Shown in pieces: positions 1-6,201 of a stretch of 12,774 nt of DNA. A model generated the notes under the pieces. That model was not told the origin of the DNA, did no database searches, and saw only the letters and a program-made list of their open reading frames with translations. The number at the start of each line of letters is the position of its first letter. The first letter of the stretch is position 1. A program made the translations under genes and the position numbers. The DNA comes from Caldimicrobium sp964493015 (GTDB lineage Bacteria; Desulfobacterota; Thermodesulfobacteria; Thermodesulfobacteriales; Thermodesulfobacteriaceae): contig CAZBLU010000043.1 in NCBI GenBank assembly GCA_964493015.1, positions 1-12,774 on the forward strand, read 5' to 3'.

Positions 1-376
1 GCTTCTCCAAGGCCTCAAAGCGGGTGTTCATTTCCTTTTGCAGTGCCTCAAAGCGGGTGTTCATTTCCTTTTGTAGGGCCTCAAAACGTGTGTTCATTTC
101 TTTTTGCAGTGCCTCAAAACGAGCATTCATGGCTTCAAAGCGGGCATTCATCTCTCTCAATATAGCCTCAAACTGCTTTTCCTGAAGCTCCCGTAAACTC
201 TTAAGCTCCTCTTCCACCCTTAAAATCCTCTCTAATAGAGAAATCTTTGTGAGTTCCTTTTCCCTCTGAATAATGAGCTCTGTTAGTTTGGCATTCAAAA
301 GCTCATTCATCACTTGAGAAAGCACTTCTCTAAATTCCTGTGATTCAAGCCAATTTGGTTGGGGGGCATTAAGCAT
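1..376 (-). CDS. Coiled-coil protein with 11-residue repeats, N-terminal part (cut by window edge)
   Basis: The minus strand is open from an ATG at 376 to the window edge, giving 125 codons without a stop. A strong Shine-Dalgarno AAAGGAGG lies 9 bases before the ATG and a sigma-70-like promoter lies further upstream, so the start is well supported. The protein begins MLNAPQPNWLESQEF, continues with a charged helical segment (residues about 25-70), then enters tandem 11-residue units of the type FEALQKEMNTR (about residues 71-121), with one shorter 7-residue unit. Units of 11 residues with Phe, Leu and Met at spaced positions are typical of hendecad coiled coils. No signal peptide or membrane segment is visible. 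Similar MNxRFEAL repeats occur in DUF3782-type proteins that may end in a nuclease-like domain; that is only a possibility because the C-terminus is outside the window. Function is unknown. Confidence 0.85.
   Translation of the reverse strand, partial: MLNAPQPNWLESQEFREVLSQVMNELLNAKLTELIIQREKELTKISLLERILRVEEELKSLRELQEKQFEAILREMNARFEAMNARFEALQKEMNTRFEALQKEMNTRFEALQKEMNTRFEALEK
12..164. repeat. 33-bp tandem coding repeats
   Basis: Units beginning GCCTCAAA (read on the plus strand) start at 12, 45, 78, 111, 132 and 165. The period is 33 bp except for one 21-bp unit at 111-131. They lie within the minus-strand coiled-coil gene and keep its frame (11- and 7-residue units). The three units at 12, 45 and 78 are nearly identical in DNA, which points to recent unit duplication or homogenisation; the repeat probably continues past the window edge. 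Confidence 0.9.
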
Positions 377-428
377 TTTAAGTTTCCTCCTTTGGCATGC
401 TAAAGGATTTAAACATCTCTCAATTAAT

Positions 429-456
429 AGTATAGAACCTTTTCATGTTTTGACAA
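429..456 (-). promoter_or_regulatory. Sigma-70-like promoter of the coiled-coil gene
   Basis: Reading the minus strand, TTGTCA (451-456) and TATACT (429-434) are separated by 16 bases, a 5/6 and a 5/6 match to the consensus boxes. The predicted start of transcription near 422 gives a leader of about 45 nt that contains the AAAGGAGG site. Confidence 0.6.
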
Positions 457-515
457 GTTGCCTGCCACCTATCATGGTCCTATGCTATAAGCATGAAATG
501 AAAATCTGAAAAATG

Positions 516-531
516 TTTATAGAACACCCTC
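516..531 (+). repeat. Left copy of a 16-bp sequence repeated inverted at 12675-12690
   Basis: TTTATAGAACACCCTC is present here and its exact reverse complement occurs at 12675-12690. If these are insertion-sequence ends with outer tip GAGGGTGTTC, the element here would extend leftwards from 531. No transposase is seen on this side, so at most a relic end is present. Confidence 0.5.
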
Positions 532-541
532 GGAGTGTATC

Positions 542-569
542 TTGACAGATAAAAAAAGTTCATTATTAT
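542..569 (+). promoter_or_regulatory. Promoter of tRNA-Pro
   Basis: A perfect TTGACA (542-547) is followed after 16 bases by TATTAT (564-569). Predicted initiation near 576 is about 14 bases before the mature tRNA. It may also drive the speD-speE-rsmD run, for which no separate promoter is evident. Confidence 0.7.
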
Positions 570-589
570 TGAAGTTAAAAATATTTGAT

Positions 590-663
590 CGGGACGTAGC
601 GCAGCTTGGAAGCGCACCCGCTTGGGGTGTGGGGGGTCGGCGGTTCAAATCCGCCCGTCCCGA
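590..663 (+). tRNA. tRNA-Pro (anticodon GGG)
   Basis: The 74 bases fold into a full cloverleaf: acceptor CGGGACG with CGTCCCG, D stem GCGC, anticodon stem CCCGC with GTGGG, and T stem GGCGG with CCGCC around TTCAAAT. The anticodon loop TTGGGGT places GGG at 624-626. The C1-G72 pair with discriminator A73 is the characteristic bacterial tRNA-Pro acceptor end. CCA is not encoded. A run of eight T (664-671) follows directly and might help release the transcript. Confidence 0.97.
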
Positions 664-690
664 TTTTTTTTATGGTCAAAAATAATATAG

Positions 691-717
691 CCAGGCACCT
701 TGCCTGGGGGGAGGTGA
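691..717 (+). promoter_or_regulatory. Leader hairpin next to the speD ribosome binding site
   Basis: CCAGGCA (691-697) and TGCCTGG (701-707) form a perfect 7-bp stem with a CCT loop, ending two bases before the Shine-Dalgarno GGAGG (710-714), which is 6 bases from the speD ATG. CACCT (696-700), part of this stem and its loop, is also complementary to AGGTG (712-716) in the Shine-Dalgarno, so a second, mutually exclusive pairing would hide the ribosome site. It matches no riboswitch class I recognise. Confidence 0.5.
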
Positions 718-720
718 GCT

Positions 721-1161
721 ATGAGGGCACTTCAGAGCAAATGCCTTGTAGAAAACTTTGAGTTAATACCTACCCAGCAAGGTGCAATGAAACGATGCAT
801 CTGGAGCTATCACTTAGTTGTGGAGTTTTGGAACTCCCCCTTTGAACTTCTGGCAGAGGCCAAGAAGGTTGAAAAGTCTCTTCTCTACGCCCTTAATGGT
901 AATACAGAAAGAGGCGAAGTTAGGGCCTTTAGTTATCAATTTCAGCCCTTCGGGGTTTCAGCTCAAGTAAATTCAGGGCAGGCTCATATTTATATCCATA
1001 CTTGGCCAGAAAATGGATACTCTGCCATAGACATAATTGCCGATACCAAAGAGAAGGCCTATCAAATCTTTGAGAGATTACAAGAAGCCCTTCTACCCGA
1101 AAAGGTATGTGTTGCTGAAGTAGCCAGAGGTCTATCTCAAACTGAATGGGGGGAAACTTGA
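721..1161 (+). CDS. speD: SpeD-family protein (AdoMet decarboxylase homologue) lacking the pyruvoyl serine
   Basis: The 146-residue protein belongs to the prokaryotic AdoMet decarboxylase family: residues 70-104 keep the FxPxGVS and HxxIHTWPExGYxAxD signature, and the tail EKVCVAEVARG matches the family C-terminus. Active enzymes read ESHLxIHTWPE, where the Glu-Ser bond is cut and Ser becomes the pyruvoyl cofactor (Ser63 in Thermotoga maritima). Here that stretch is QAHIYIHTWPE: Glu is Gln87 and Ser is Ala88. The active-site Cys (Cys83 in T. maritima, in FTCG) aligns with Asp108, while His93 (T. maritima His68) is kept. It should therefore not self-process or decarboxylate AdoMet. It has about 25 extra N-terminal residues compared with the family; the ATG at 721 was chosen for its GGAGGTGA site. 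A second ATG at 787 would give the usual length. It overlaps speE by up to 16 nt. Family assignment is firm; function is open. Confidence 0.85.
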   Translation: MRALQSKCLVENFELIPTQQGAMKRCIWSYHLVVEFWNSPFELLAEAKKVEKSLLYALNGNTERGEVRAFSYQFQPFGVSAQVNSGQAHIYIHTWPENGYSAIDIIADTKEKAYQIFERLQEALLPEKVCVAEVARGLSQTEWGET

Positions 1162-1988
1162 CTGGACGCTTTTGGTGGAGAGAAAAGATCTTCAAAGATT
1201 TTGGACATAGCTATCTTGCTGAATTAGTTTTTGAGGAAAAGGCCCTTCAGAAGATACAAATCTTTAAGAATCATTCCTGGGGATATTTCTTGGTTTTGGA
1301 TGGGATTGTTCAGTTTACGGAAAGGGATGAGTATATCTATCATGAAACCATAACCTTTCTCCCCTCAAGCCTTCTCTCTCATCCCCCTGAAGAAGTCCTT
1401 ATCATAGGTGGGGGAGATGGAGGGGTATTAAGGGAATTACAAAAGATTCCTGAGATTAAAAGGATCGATCAATATGAAATTGATAGCTTAGTTTTTGAGC
1501 TTTGTCAAAAATATTTTCTTAAGATCTCTGGAAATTATGAGGACCAAAGGGTGAATTTTATTATCAAAGATGGACTTCAGGGATTAAAGGAGAGCCCATC
1601 CCAGTTCTATGATCTCATTATCATTGATTGCACCGATCCTGTGGGCCCAGCAAAAACCCTTTATACATTAGACTTTTATAGGGAGGCTAAACGGGCTTTA
1701 AAACCAGAGGGCGTGTTTATTCAGCAAGCAAGTCTTCCTTCCTATTTCCCTTATGTGCTTGAAGGGGCTTATCCTGTGATCAAAGAGGTCTTCCCCTATG
1801 TGAAAATCGCTCGAGCCTATGTTCCCTGCTATGGGGAAGAGATAGCCTTTCTTGTGGCCACTCTCGAGGAGAAAAATTGGTTTTCTCCTAAACTTGAATT
1901 CTGGGGAAGATACTATCATCCCCAATTAAACCCTTACTATTTTTCTATACCCGCAACCTGGCTTAATCTCTTAAAAAATTGCAAATAA
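1146..1988 (+). CDS. speE: Spermidine synthase family aminopropyltransferase
   Basis: This cytosolic Rossmann-fold enzyme transfers an aminopropyl group from decarboxylated AdoMet to a polyamine such as putrescine. The 280 residues show the small N-terminal beta domain (to about residue 80, with LVLDGIVQFTERDEYIYHE at 49-67) and the catalytic domain: GGGDGG (88-93), acidic EID (111-113), KDG (141-143) and DCTDPVGPA (161-169), whose Asp161 and Asp164 correspond to the substrate-amine and catalytic Asp positions. Length is normal. Two starts are possible: ATG 1146 or TTG 1158, which would overlap the speD stop as TTGA and begin MTGRFWW. Substrate choice (putrescine, agmatine or longer amines, as in thermophiles) cannot be read from sequence. 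Because the adjacent SpeD lacks its cofactor serine, the source of decarboxylated AdoMet must lie elsewhere. Confidence 0.93.
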   Translation: MGGNLTGRFWWREKIFKDFGHSYLAELVFEEKALQKIQIFKNHSWGYFLVLDGIVQFTERDEYIYHETITFLPSSLLSHPPEEVLIIGGGDGGVLRELQKIPEIKRIDQYEIDSLVFELCQKYFLKISGNYEDQRVNFIIKDGLQGLKESPSQFYDLIIIDCTDPVGPAKTLYTLDFYREAKRALKPEGVFIQQASLPSYFPYVLEGAYPVIKEVFPYVKIARAYVPCYGEEIAFLVATLEEKNWFSPKLEFWGRYYHPQLNPYYFSIPATWLNLLKNCK

Positions 1989-2572
1989 CTGGCGGCTTTC
2001 TAAAGGGTCAACACCTTTATACTCCCTCATCTAAGTCTAAGGAGATTAGACCTCTCAGAACAAGGATACGAAAGGCCCTTTTTGATATCCTTGGCCACAA
2101 CCTCGAGGGAAAATTAGTTCTTGATCTCTTTGCAGGAACTGGGGCACTGGGCATAGAAGCCCTCTCCCGAGGAGCCAAATTAGTTGTCTTCGTAGATCTA
2201 AGCCCTGTAAGTGTAGAAATTATCAGAAAAAACCTGCAAAAATTTAAGCTTGAGGAAAGGGCCTACATCTTTCGCCTGCAGATCCCTGAGGAATTCCCTA
2301 AGTTAATGAAGCTGATGAGGGAGCATGCCCTCACCTTTGATCTGGTCTTCATAACCCCTCCCTACGAGAAAGGTCTTGCCTTAGCAACCCTTAGGAAGTT
2401 TCCCTCTGCTTTGCTTAAGAAGGAGGCCCTCGTTATGGTGGAGGAGAGAAGTTCAGTCAAACTTCCAGGAGAGGTTGGGCCCTTTCATTTAAAAAAGCAA
2501 AAAATCTATGGAGAGACAACCCTTTATTTCTATGAACCCTTGGGGATGGATGGACAAATTAACCCTGTCTGA
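1979..2572 (+). CDS. rsmD: 16S rRNA (guanine-N2-966) methyltransferase RsmD
   Basis: RsmD methylates G966 of 16S rRNA in the small subunit using AdoMet. Family hallmarks are MQITGGFLKGQ at the start (compare the usual RIIGGxLKGR), IRPLRTRIRKALFDIL (23-38), motif I LDLFAGTGALGIEALSRGA (48-66) and acidic Asp73. The C-terminal YGETTLYFYE is also typical. The catalytic motif IV, normally DPPY or NPPY, reads TPPY here (Thr126), which is unusual. The start is TTG at 1979, inside the end of speE (10-nt overlap) and without a visible Shine-Dalgarno, so translation probably depends on coupling. The last codons overlap the convergent lipoprotein gene by 43 bp. The identification is confident; the motif change leaves activity uncertain. 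Confidence 0.9.
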   Translation: MQITGGFLKGQHLYTPSSKSKEIRPLRTRIRKALFDILGHNLEGKLVLDLFAGTGALGIEALSRGAKLVVFVDLSPVSVEIIRKNLQKFKLEERAYIFRLQIPEEFPKLMKLMREHALTFDLVFITPPYEKGLALATLRKFPSALLKKEALVMVEERSSVKLPGEVGPFHLKKQKIYGETTLYFYEPLGMDGQINPV

Positions 2573-3252
2573 GGCCCAGGAATAATGGTGCCATAATAAT
2601 TGAGCAAGGCCTGAAGTCGATAACAAACCTTTATCTCAGGATTAAAACTATCAAGAAAGCGGGTTTCTCTTAATTCGTAAGTAATACTCTCCTGATTGAT
2701 AATTTTACTTACCCTATAAAAGAGCTCGCCATAAAGGGGTTGATTTTGTAAATCCGTTGTGGGGGGAGTCCAGATTAGAAGAAGCTGTTTGTCTTCAGTA
2801 AGCGCATAGGAAATCCTTTGAGGAAAGTTAGGAGGTATAGTCCAATAGGCACTTTTTTCCTCTGTGAAGGGTGTTTTTACTAAAAAGTCCTTTTCGATTT
2901 TGATTTTATACTTATAGAGATGAGAGGCCCTAAGGTCTGTATCACTATAGAGAAAGATCCTTCCTGCTGAGTGAAGTTTAGGTTTAAGTTTTATTTGTTT
3001 TATCCTGCTTTTTTCCTTCCCAGATATGGGGATTTCTTCCCTTTCAAGGATAAGGCCTTTGACCTTAGTGAGAGGAAAGCCTCCTTTGGTTTTTTCTGGG
3101 AGGGTAATCCAGAGATTGAAACCAAGGGTTGTTACCTCTATTTCAAGAGTAGGTGCTTCTGGGATACTTTTTTCTATGGGTAAGGGGGCTGTCTTTCTTC
3201 CACAGGAACTGAGGATTAACATAAGGAAGAAGAGTAGATAGAGGCTCTTCAT
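2530..3252 (-). CDS. Predicted lipoprotein with fibronectin type III-like domains
   Basis: The 240-residue protein starts with a short signal peptide (MKSLYLLFFLMLIL) and lipobox LSSC, with Cys17 followed by Gly and then Arg-Lys. Gly rather than Asp after the Cys suggests release to the outer membrane by Lol sorting. The CGRKTAPLP stretch resembles other small diderm lipoproteins. Two beta-rich stretches (about 34-135 and 140-233), each with Pro-rich starts and a Tyr-Lys-Tyr or Cys-Tyr-Arg strand, look like fibronectin III repeats. I do not recognise a specific function. It is the last gene of the nifS operon: its ATG overlaps the fumarase stop as ATGA and it has no clear ribosome site, so it is probably translationally coupled. 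Confidence 0.8.
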   Translation of the reverse strand: MKSLYLLFFLMLILSSCGRKTAPLPIEKSIPEAPTLEIEVTTLGFNLWITLPEKTKGGFPLTKVKGLILEREEIPISGKEKSRIKQIKLKPKLHSAGRIFLYSDTDLRASHLYKYKIKIEKDFLVKTPFTEEKSAYWTIPPNFPQRISYALTEDKQLLLIWTPPTTDLQNQPLYGELFYRVSKIINQESITYELRETRFLDSFNPEIKVCYRLQALLNYYGTIIPGPQTGLICPSIPKGS

Positions 3253-4088
3253 AAAAACTTAATTTTGGCTACCCTTGCTGAATGACACTGGAGATTTACA
3301 GCCACAGGGAGACTGGCAATATGACAAGGGGCAGTTTCAATATGCACGGCAAGGGCAGTGGTTTTGCCTCCAAAGCCTAAGGGGCCTATGCCAAGCCTGT
3401 TAATCTCCTCTAAAAGTTCCTTCTCTAAGGAGGCAACTTCTGGGTCAGGTGCTTGCTTTCCTATCTCCCTAAAAAGGGCCCTTTTAGCTAAATAGGCTGC
3501 CCTTTCAAAACTTCCCCCAAGGCCAATGCCTACAATAAGAGGGGGACAGGGATTGGGCCCTGCCTCTTTTACCACTCTTAGGACAAATTCTTTTATACCA
3601 GATAATCCCTTAGAAGGGGGAAGCATGGCAAGTTTACTCATATTTTCGCTGCCACATCCCTTGGGCATAAGCCATATCTCTAAGGCACTTCCCTCTTCTA
3701 CCCATTCATAGTGAATGATCGCTGGGGTATTTGTGCCTGTATTTTTTCTGGTTATGGGGTGGGCAACTGAGGCCCTAAGATATCCCTCCTTGACTGCCTC
3801 TGCTATGCCTTCATTTATGGCCTCTTCAACTCGGTGAAGACTGTAATCCCTTGAAAAGCGCACAATAACAATGGGAATTCCTGTGTCCTGACAGAGCGGA
3901 AGCCCCTCCCTTTGGGCAATCCTTTGGTTATCTAAGAGGACTTGAAATACCTTTTTGGCTAAGGGCTTTTCCTCTCTCTCTAAGGCCTCTTCAAATTTTT
4001 TCAAAACTGCCTCTGGTAGTTGCCTACAGGCAGAGATATAGGCATGTTTCACTGCCTCCTTTATATCCTGAAAGGAGATTTTCCCCAT
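3249..4088 (-). CDS. fumA: Class I (Fe-S) fumarate hydratase, alpha subunit
   Basis: The two-subunit class I fumarases interconvert fumarate and malate in the TCA cycle with an oxygen-sensitive [4Fe-4S] cluster. The 279 residues cover the N-terminal half of one-piece FumA. The three cluster cysteines are at the expected places: Cys66 in PLCQDTG, Cys181 in NPCPP and Cys268 in LQCHSAR. Further hallmarks are NTGTNTPA (116-123), KGCGSEN (143-149) and LGFGGKTTA (237-245). Length fits a complete alpha subunit. The beta subunit, needed for activity, is not next to it: the next gene is a lipoprotein, so beta must be elsewhere. Tartrate dehydratase alpha (TtdA) is the main alternative because the two families are alike. 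It lies 12 nt after the NagZ-like gene; only a weak AAGG precedes the ATG. Confidence 0.9.
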   Translation of the reverse strand: MGKISFQDIKEAVKHAYISACRQLPEAVLKKFEEALEREEKPLAKKVFQVLLDNQRIAQREGLPLCQDTGIPIVIVRFSRDYSLHRVEEAINEGIAEAVKEGYLRASVAHPITRKNTGTNTPAIIHYEWVEEGSALEIWLMPKGCGSENMSKLAMLPPSKGLSGIKEFVLRVVKEAGPNPCPPLIVGIGLGGSFERAAYLAKRALFREIGKQAPDPEVASLEKELLEEINRLGIGPLGFGGKTTALAVHIETAPCHIASLPVAVNLQCHSARVAKIKFL

Positions 4089-4100
4089 GCCTTAAAGTAT

Positions 4101-5024
4101 CTAATATCTCTCCAAAATTGTCAAGGATTCTTTAATTTTACTACGAAGATAGGAGCTCTTTTCAAGCTCAGGTTTAAGGTCTTCAAGGGCACTTATCAGC
4201 TCTTGAAAGCTACCACAAAAGATTAGGAGATTGTGCCCACTTGCTATGGCCCTAACTATACGTTCAGGTAATTCTAACTCCTTAAGAGCCCCCATGTTTA
4301 AGTCATCCGTCAGTATGGCCCCCCTATAAGAAAGGTTTTCCCGCAAAAACTTTACAGCTCTTGAGGAAAAGGTTATAGGGAAATTATCCCACTCCCTAAG
4401 GATTAAATGGGTTGTCATGATGAAGTCCACTTCCTGAGAAAGTTCGATATAGGGTATTAGATCCTTAGGGGAAACCTTCTCTTTTACTGGAAGCTCTTTG
4501 TGGGGATCAATCTTTACTTCCCCTAAGCCAGGAAAGTGTTTCAAGGTAGTTTTGATTCCCCACTTTTGATGAGTTTTGATAAAAAGGCTTGCCAAATGAG
4601 TAACCTTATAGGGATCTCCACCCAAGGTTCTTCCTCTCAAGAAATCCTCTGCCTCCTCTTCTGCTAAATCCACTACTGGGGCAAGATTAGTATTGAGCTT
4701 GTGTTCTTTAAGGCTCTTTGCTATTCTCTCAGCCCAGCTTTTGAATATTTCAAGGCCCTCTTTTTCACTTTTTTTAGCCATTTCTAAAGGGGCTTCAAAC
4801 TCTCCAGAGATCCTTGCAACCCTTCCCCCCTCCTGATCAACCGCTAAAAGTTTGAGTTTTTTTACCCTCTTTTTAAGCTCCTCAAGATAGGCCTGAAAAT
4901 CCTGCTCAAAATGTTCTTTAAAGAAGAGAAAATTCTGAAAGGAAAACTCTTTATAGAGAGAGAGCTCTTCCTCAGTAAGGGAATGAGGCCTGACTAAGAA
5001 TAACTCACCCACTCGGTTAAACAT
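4101..5024 (-). CDS. nagZ: Glycoside hydrolase family 3, NagZ-like beta-N-acetylhexosaminidase
   Basis: NagZ enzymes remove N-acetylglucosamine from peptidoglycan fragments during wall recycling. The 307 residues show one TIM-barrel domain with family 3 motifs: VDQEGGRVARI (62-72), NLAPVVDL (113-120), GRTLGGDP (131-138), KHFPGLG (162-168), the Asp-x-His dyad as Asp173-Pro-His175 (DSH in most NagZ), IMTTH (202-206) and LTDDLNMGAL (238-247), where Asp240 should be the nucleophile. There is no signal peptide, so it is cytosolic. It is about 30 residues shorter than many NagZ proteins. Small changes from the usual pattern (PGLG for PGHG, DPH for DSH) leave the exact substrate uncertain. It begins 9 nt after the nifS stop and has no evident Shine-Dalgarno. 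Confidence 0.87.
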   Translation of the reverse strand: MFNRVGELFLVRPHSLTEEELSLYKEFSFQNFLFFKEHFEQDFQAYLEELKKRVKKLKLLAVDQEGGRVARISGEFEAPLEMAKKSEKEGLEIFKSWAERIAKSLKEHKLNTNLAPVVDLAEEEAEDFLRGRTLGGDPYKVTHLASLFIKTHQKWGIKTTLKHFPGLGEVKIDPHKELPVKEKVSPKDLIPYIELSQEVDFIMTTHLILREWDNFPITFSSRAVKFLRENLSYRGAILTDDLNMGALKELELPERIVRAIASGHNLLIFCGSFQELISALEDLKPELEKSSYLRSKIKESLTILERY

Positions 5025-5033
5025 GTGAAAATT

Positions 5034-6161
5034 TTAAGTTTTGAGAGAGTTAAAGTAATTTTTAAAGAGCTCTATAGTTCTTTCTATTTCTTCAAGGGTG
5101 GTAAACCTGCCAAGGGAAAAGCGGATAGTCCCAGAGGCCACATCAATAGGGACTTTCATGGCATGGAGTGTAGTAGATCCTTTACGGTCGTGACAGGCAG
5201 CACCAGTTGAGGCACAGATCTGGGGGAGATCCAGAAGTATTTTAGCTCCCTCTAATCCCACAAAGGAAACAGTTAAAGTGTTAGGAAGAGTCTTATCAGG
5301 AAGGCCATAGCGGTAAAGTTTGGGATAAAGTTCTTTGAGCCCAGTATAGAGATATTCCCTTAAATAGATAAGTCGTTCCTCTTCCCCAGGTAGTTCCTGG
5401 GTGACTATTTCGCAGGCCTTAGCTAAGGCAGCTATCAGGGGAAGAGGCTCTGTCCCTGACCTAAACCCTCTCTCTTGGCCCCCACCTAAGAAAAGAGGTT
5501 CAAGAGAAAGCCCCTTCTTGACAATCAAGGCCCCTATGCCCTTAGGGGCATATATCTTATGACCTGCCAGAGTAAGTAGATCTACACCCAGGTCCTTAAA
5601 AGCTACAGGGATTTTTCCCACAGCCTGACAGGCATCGGTATGCACCAGAATGTCTCTCTCTTTACACATTAGGGCAATTTCCTTTATGGGCTGAATGGTG
5701 CCAATCTCATTGTTAGCAAGCATAATAGAGACAAGTTTCGTATTTCTTTTGATTCGTTTCTTTACTTCCTCAGGGTCCACATAGCCCTCATGAGAGACTG
5801 GCACAAAATCTACGTCATACCCCATTTCTAAAAGCTTGACTGCTGGTTTTAAAATAGAAGGGTGTTCAAAGGAGGAGACAAGAAGATGGGCCCTTGGGTG
5901 GGGGAGTAGGACCCCAAAGAGGGCAAGATGGTTTGCTTCTGTCCCACCTGAGGTAAAAATAATTTCTTCTGGTTCTGCCTGGAGACATTGGGCAATGGTT
6001 CTGCGGAAATCCTCTAAGGCCTCTTTGGCCTTTCTTCCCAGGATATGGGCAGAGCTTGGATTACCAAAATAAACCTCAGCACTGAAAGAAAAGGCAGAAA
6101 GCACCTCAGGAAGGAGCGGAGTTGTGGCATTATAATCAAGATAAATAGGAGAATCAGACAT
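5034..6161 (-). CDS. nifS: Cysteine desulfurase, NifS/IscS family
   Basis: This PLP enzyme takes sulfur from cysteine for Fe-S clusters and other sulfur cofactors. The 375 residues have the family pattern throughout: IYLDYNATTPL (6-16), FTSGGTEANHLA (69-80), EHPSIL (99-104) with the His that stacks on PLP, NNEIG (150-154), HTDACQA (174-180), the PLP lysine Lys202 in AGHKIYAPKG, and GTEP (236-239). The persulfide cysteine is Cys323 in STGAACHD. That loop is shorter than in typical NifS and lacks the usual EPSHVL; GAACH resembles selenocysteine lyases, so selenium use is a minor alternative. It is the first gene of a four-gene operon. No Shine-Dalgarno precedes the ATG, and the promoter is so close that the mRNA should be almost leaderless. 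No IscU-type scaffold is nearby. Confidence 0.93.
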   Translation of the reverse strand: MSDSPIYLDYNATTPLLPEVLSAFSFSAEVYFGNPSSAHILGRKAKEALEDFRRTIAQCLQAEPEEIIFTSGGTEANHLALFGVLLPHPRAHLLVSSFEHPSILKPAVKLLEMGYDVDFVPVSHEGYVDPEEVKKRIKRNTKLVSIMLANNEIGTIQPIKEIALMCKERDILVHTDACQAVGKIPVAFKDLGVDLLTLAGHKIYAPKGIGALIVKKGLSLEPLFLGGGQERGFRSGTEPLPLIAALAKACEIVTQELPGEEERLIYLREYLYTGLKELYPKLYRYGLPDKTLPNTLTVSFVGLEGAKILLDLPQICASTGAACHDRKGSTTLHAMKVPIDVASGTIRFSLGRFTTLEEIERTIELFKNYFNSLKT

Positions 6162-6172
6162 AATTAAAAAAA

Positions 6173-6201
6173 ATTATCTGCCATTTTTTCACACTTGTCA
6201 A
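6173..6201 (-). promoter_or_regulatory. Promoter of the nifS operon
   Basis: On the minus strand a perfect TTGACA (6196-6201) is followed after exactly 17 bases by GATAAT (6173-6178), matching consensus at 11 of 12 positions. Initiation 6-8 bases after the -10 box falls at about 6165-6167, only 4-6 bases from the nifS ATG at 6161. Confidence 0.8.

Noticed and set aside
12..164. CRISPR array
   Set aside because: The units are contiguous 33-bp coding repeats without spacers and keep the reading frame.
660..690. A separate speD promoter between tRNA-Pro and the hairpin
   Set aside because: TAATAT or TATAGC can serve as a poor -10 box, but no -35-like hexamer lies at a proper distance.
929..1195. 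An 88-codon minus-strand frame under speD/speE
   Set aside because: It is a shadow of two recognised genes with no independent support.
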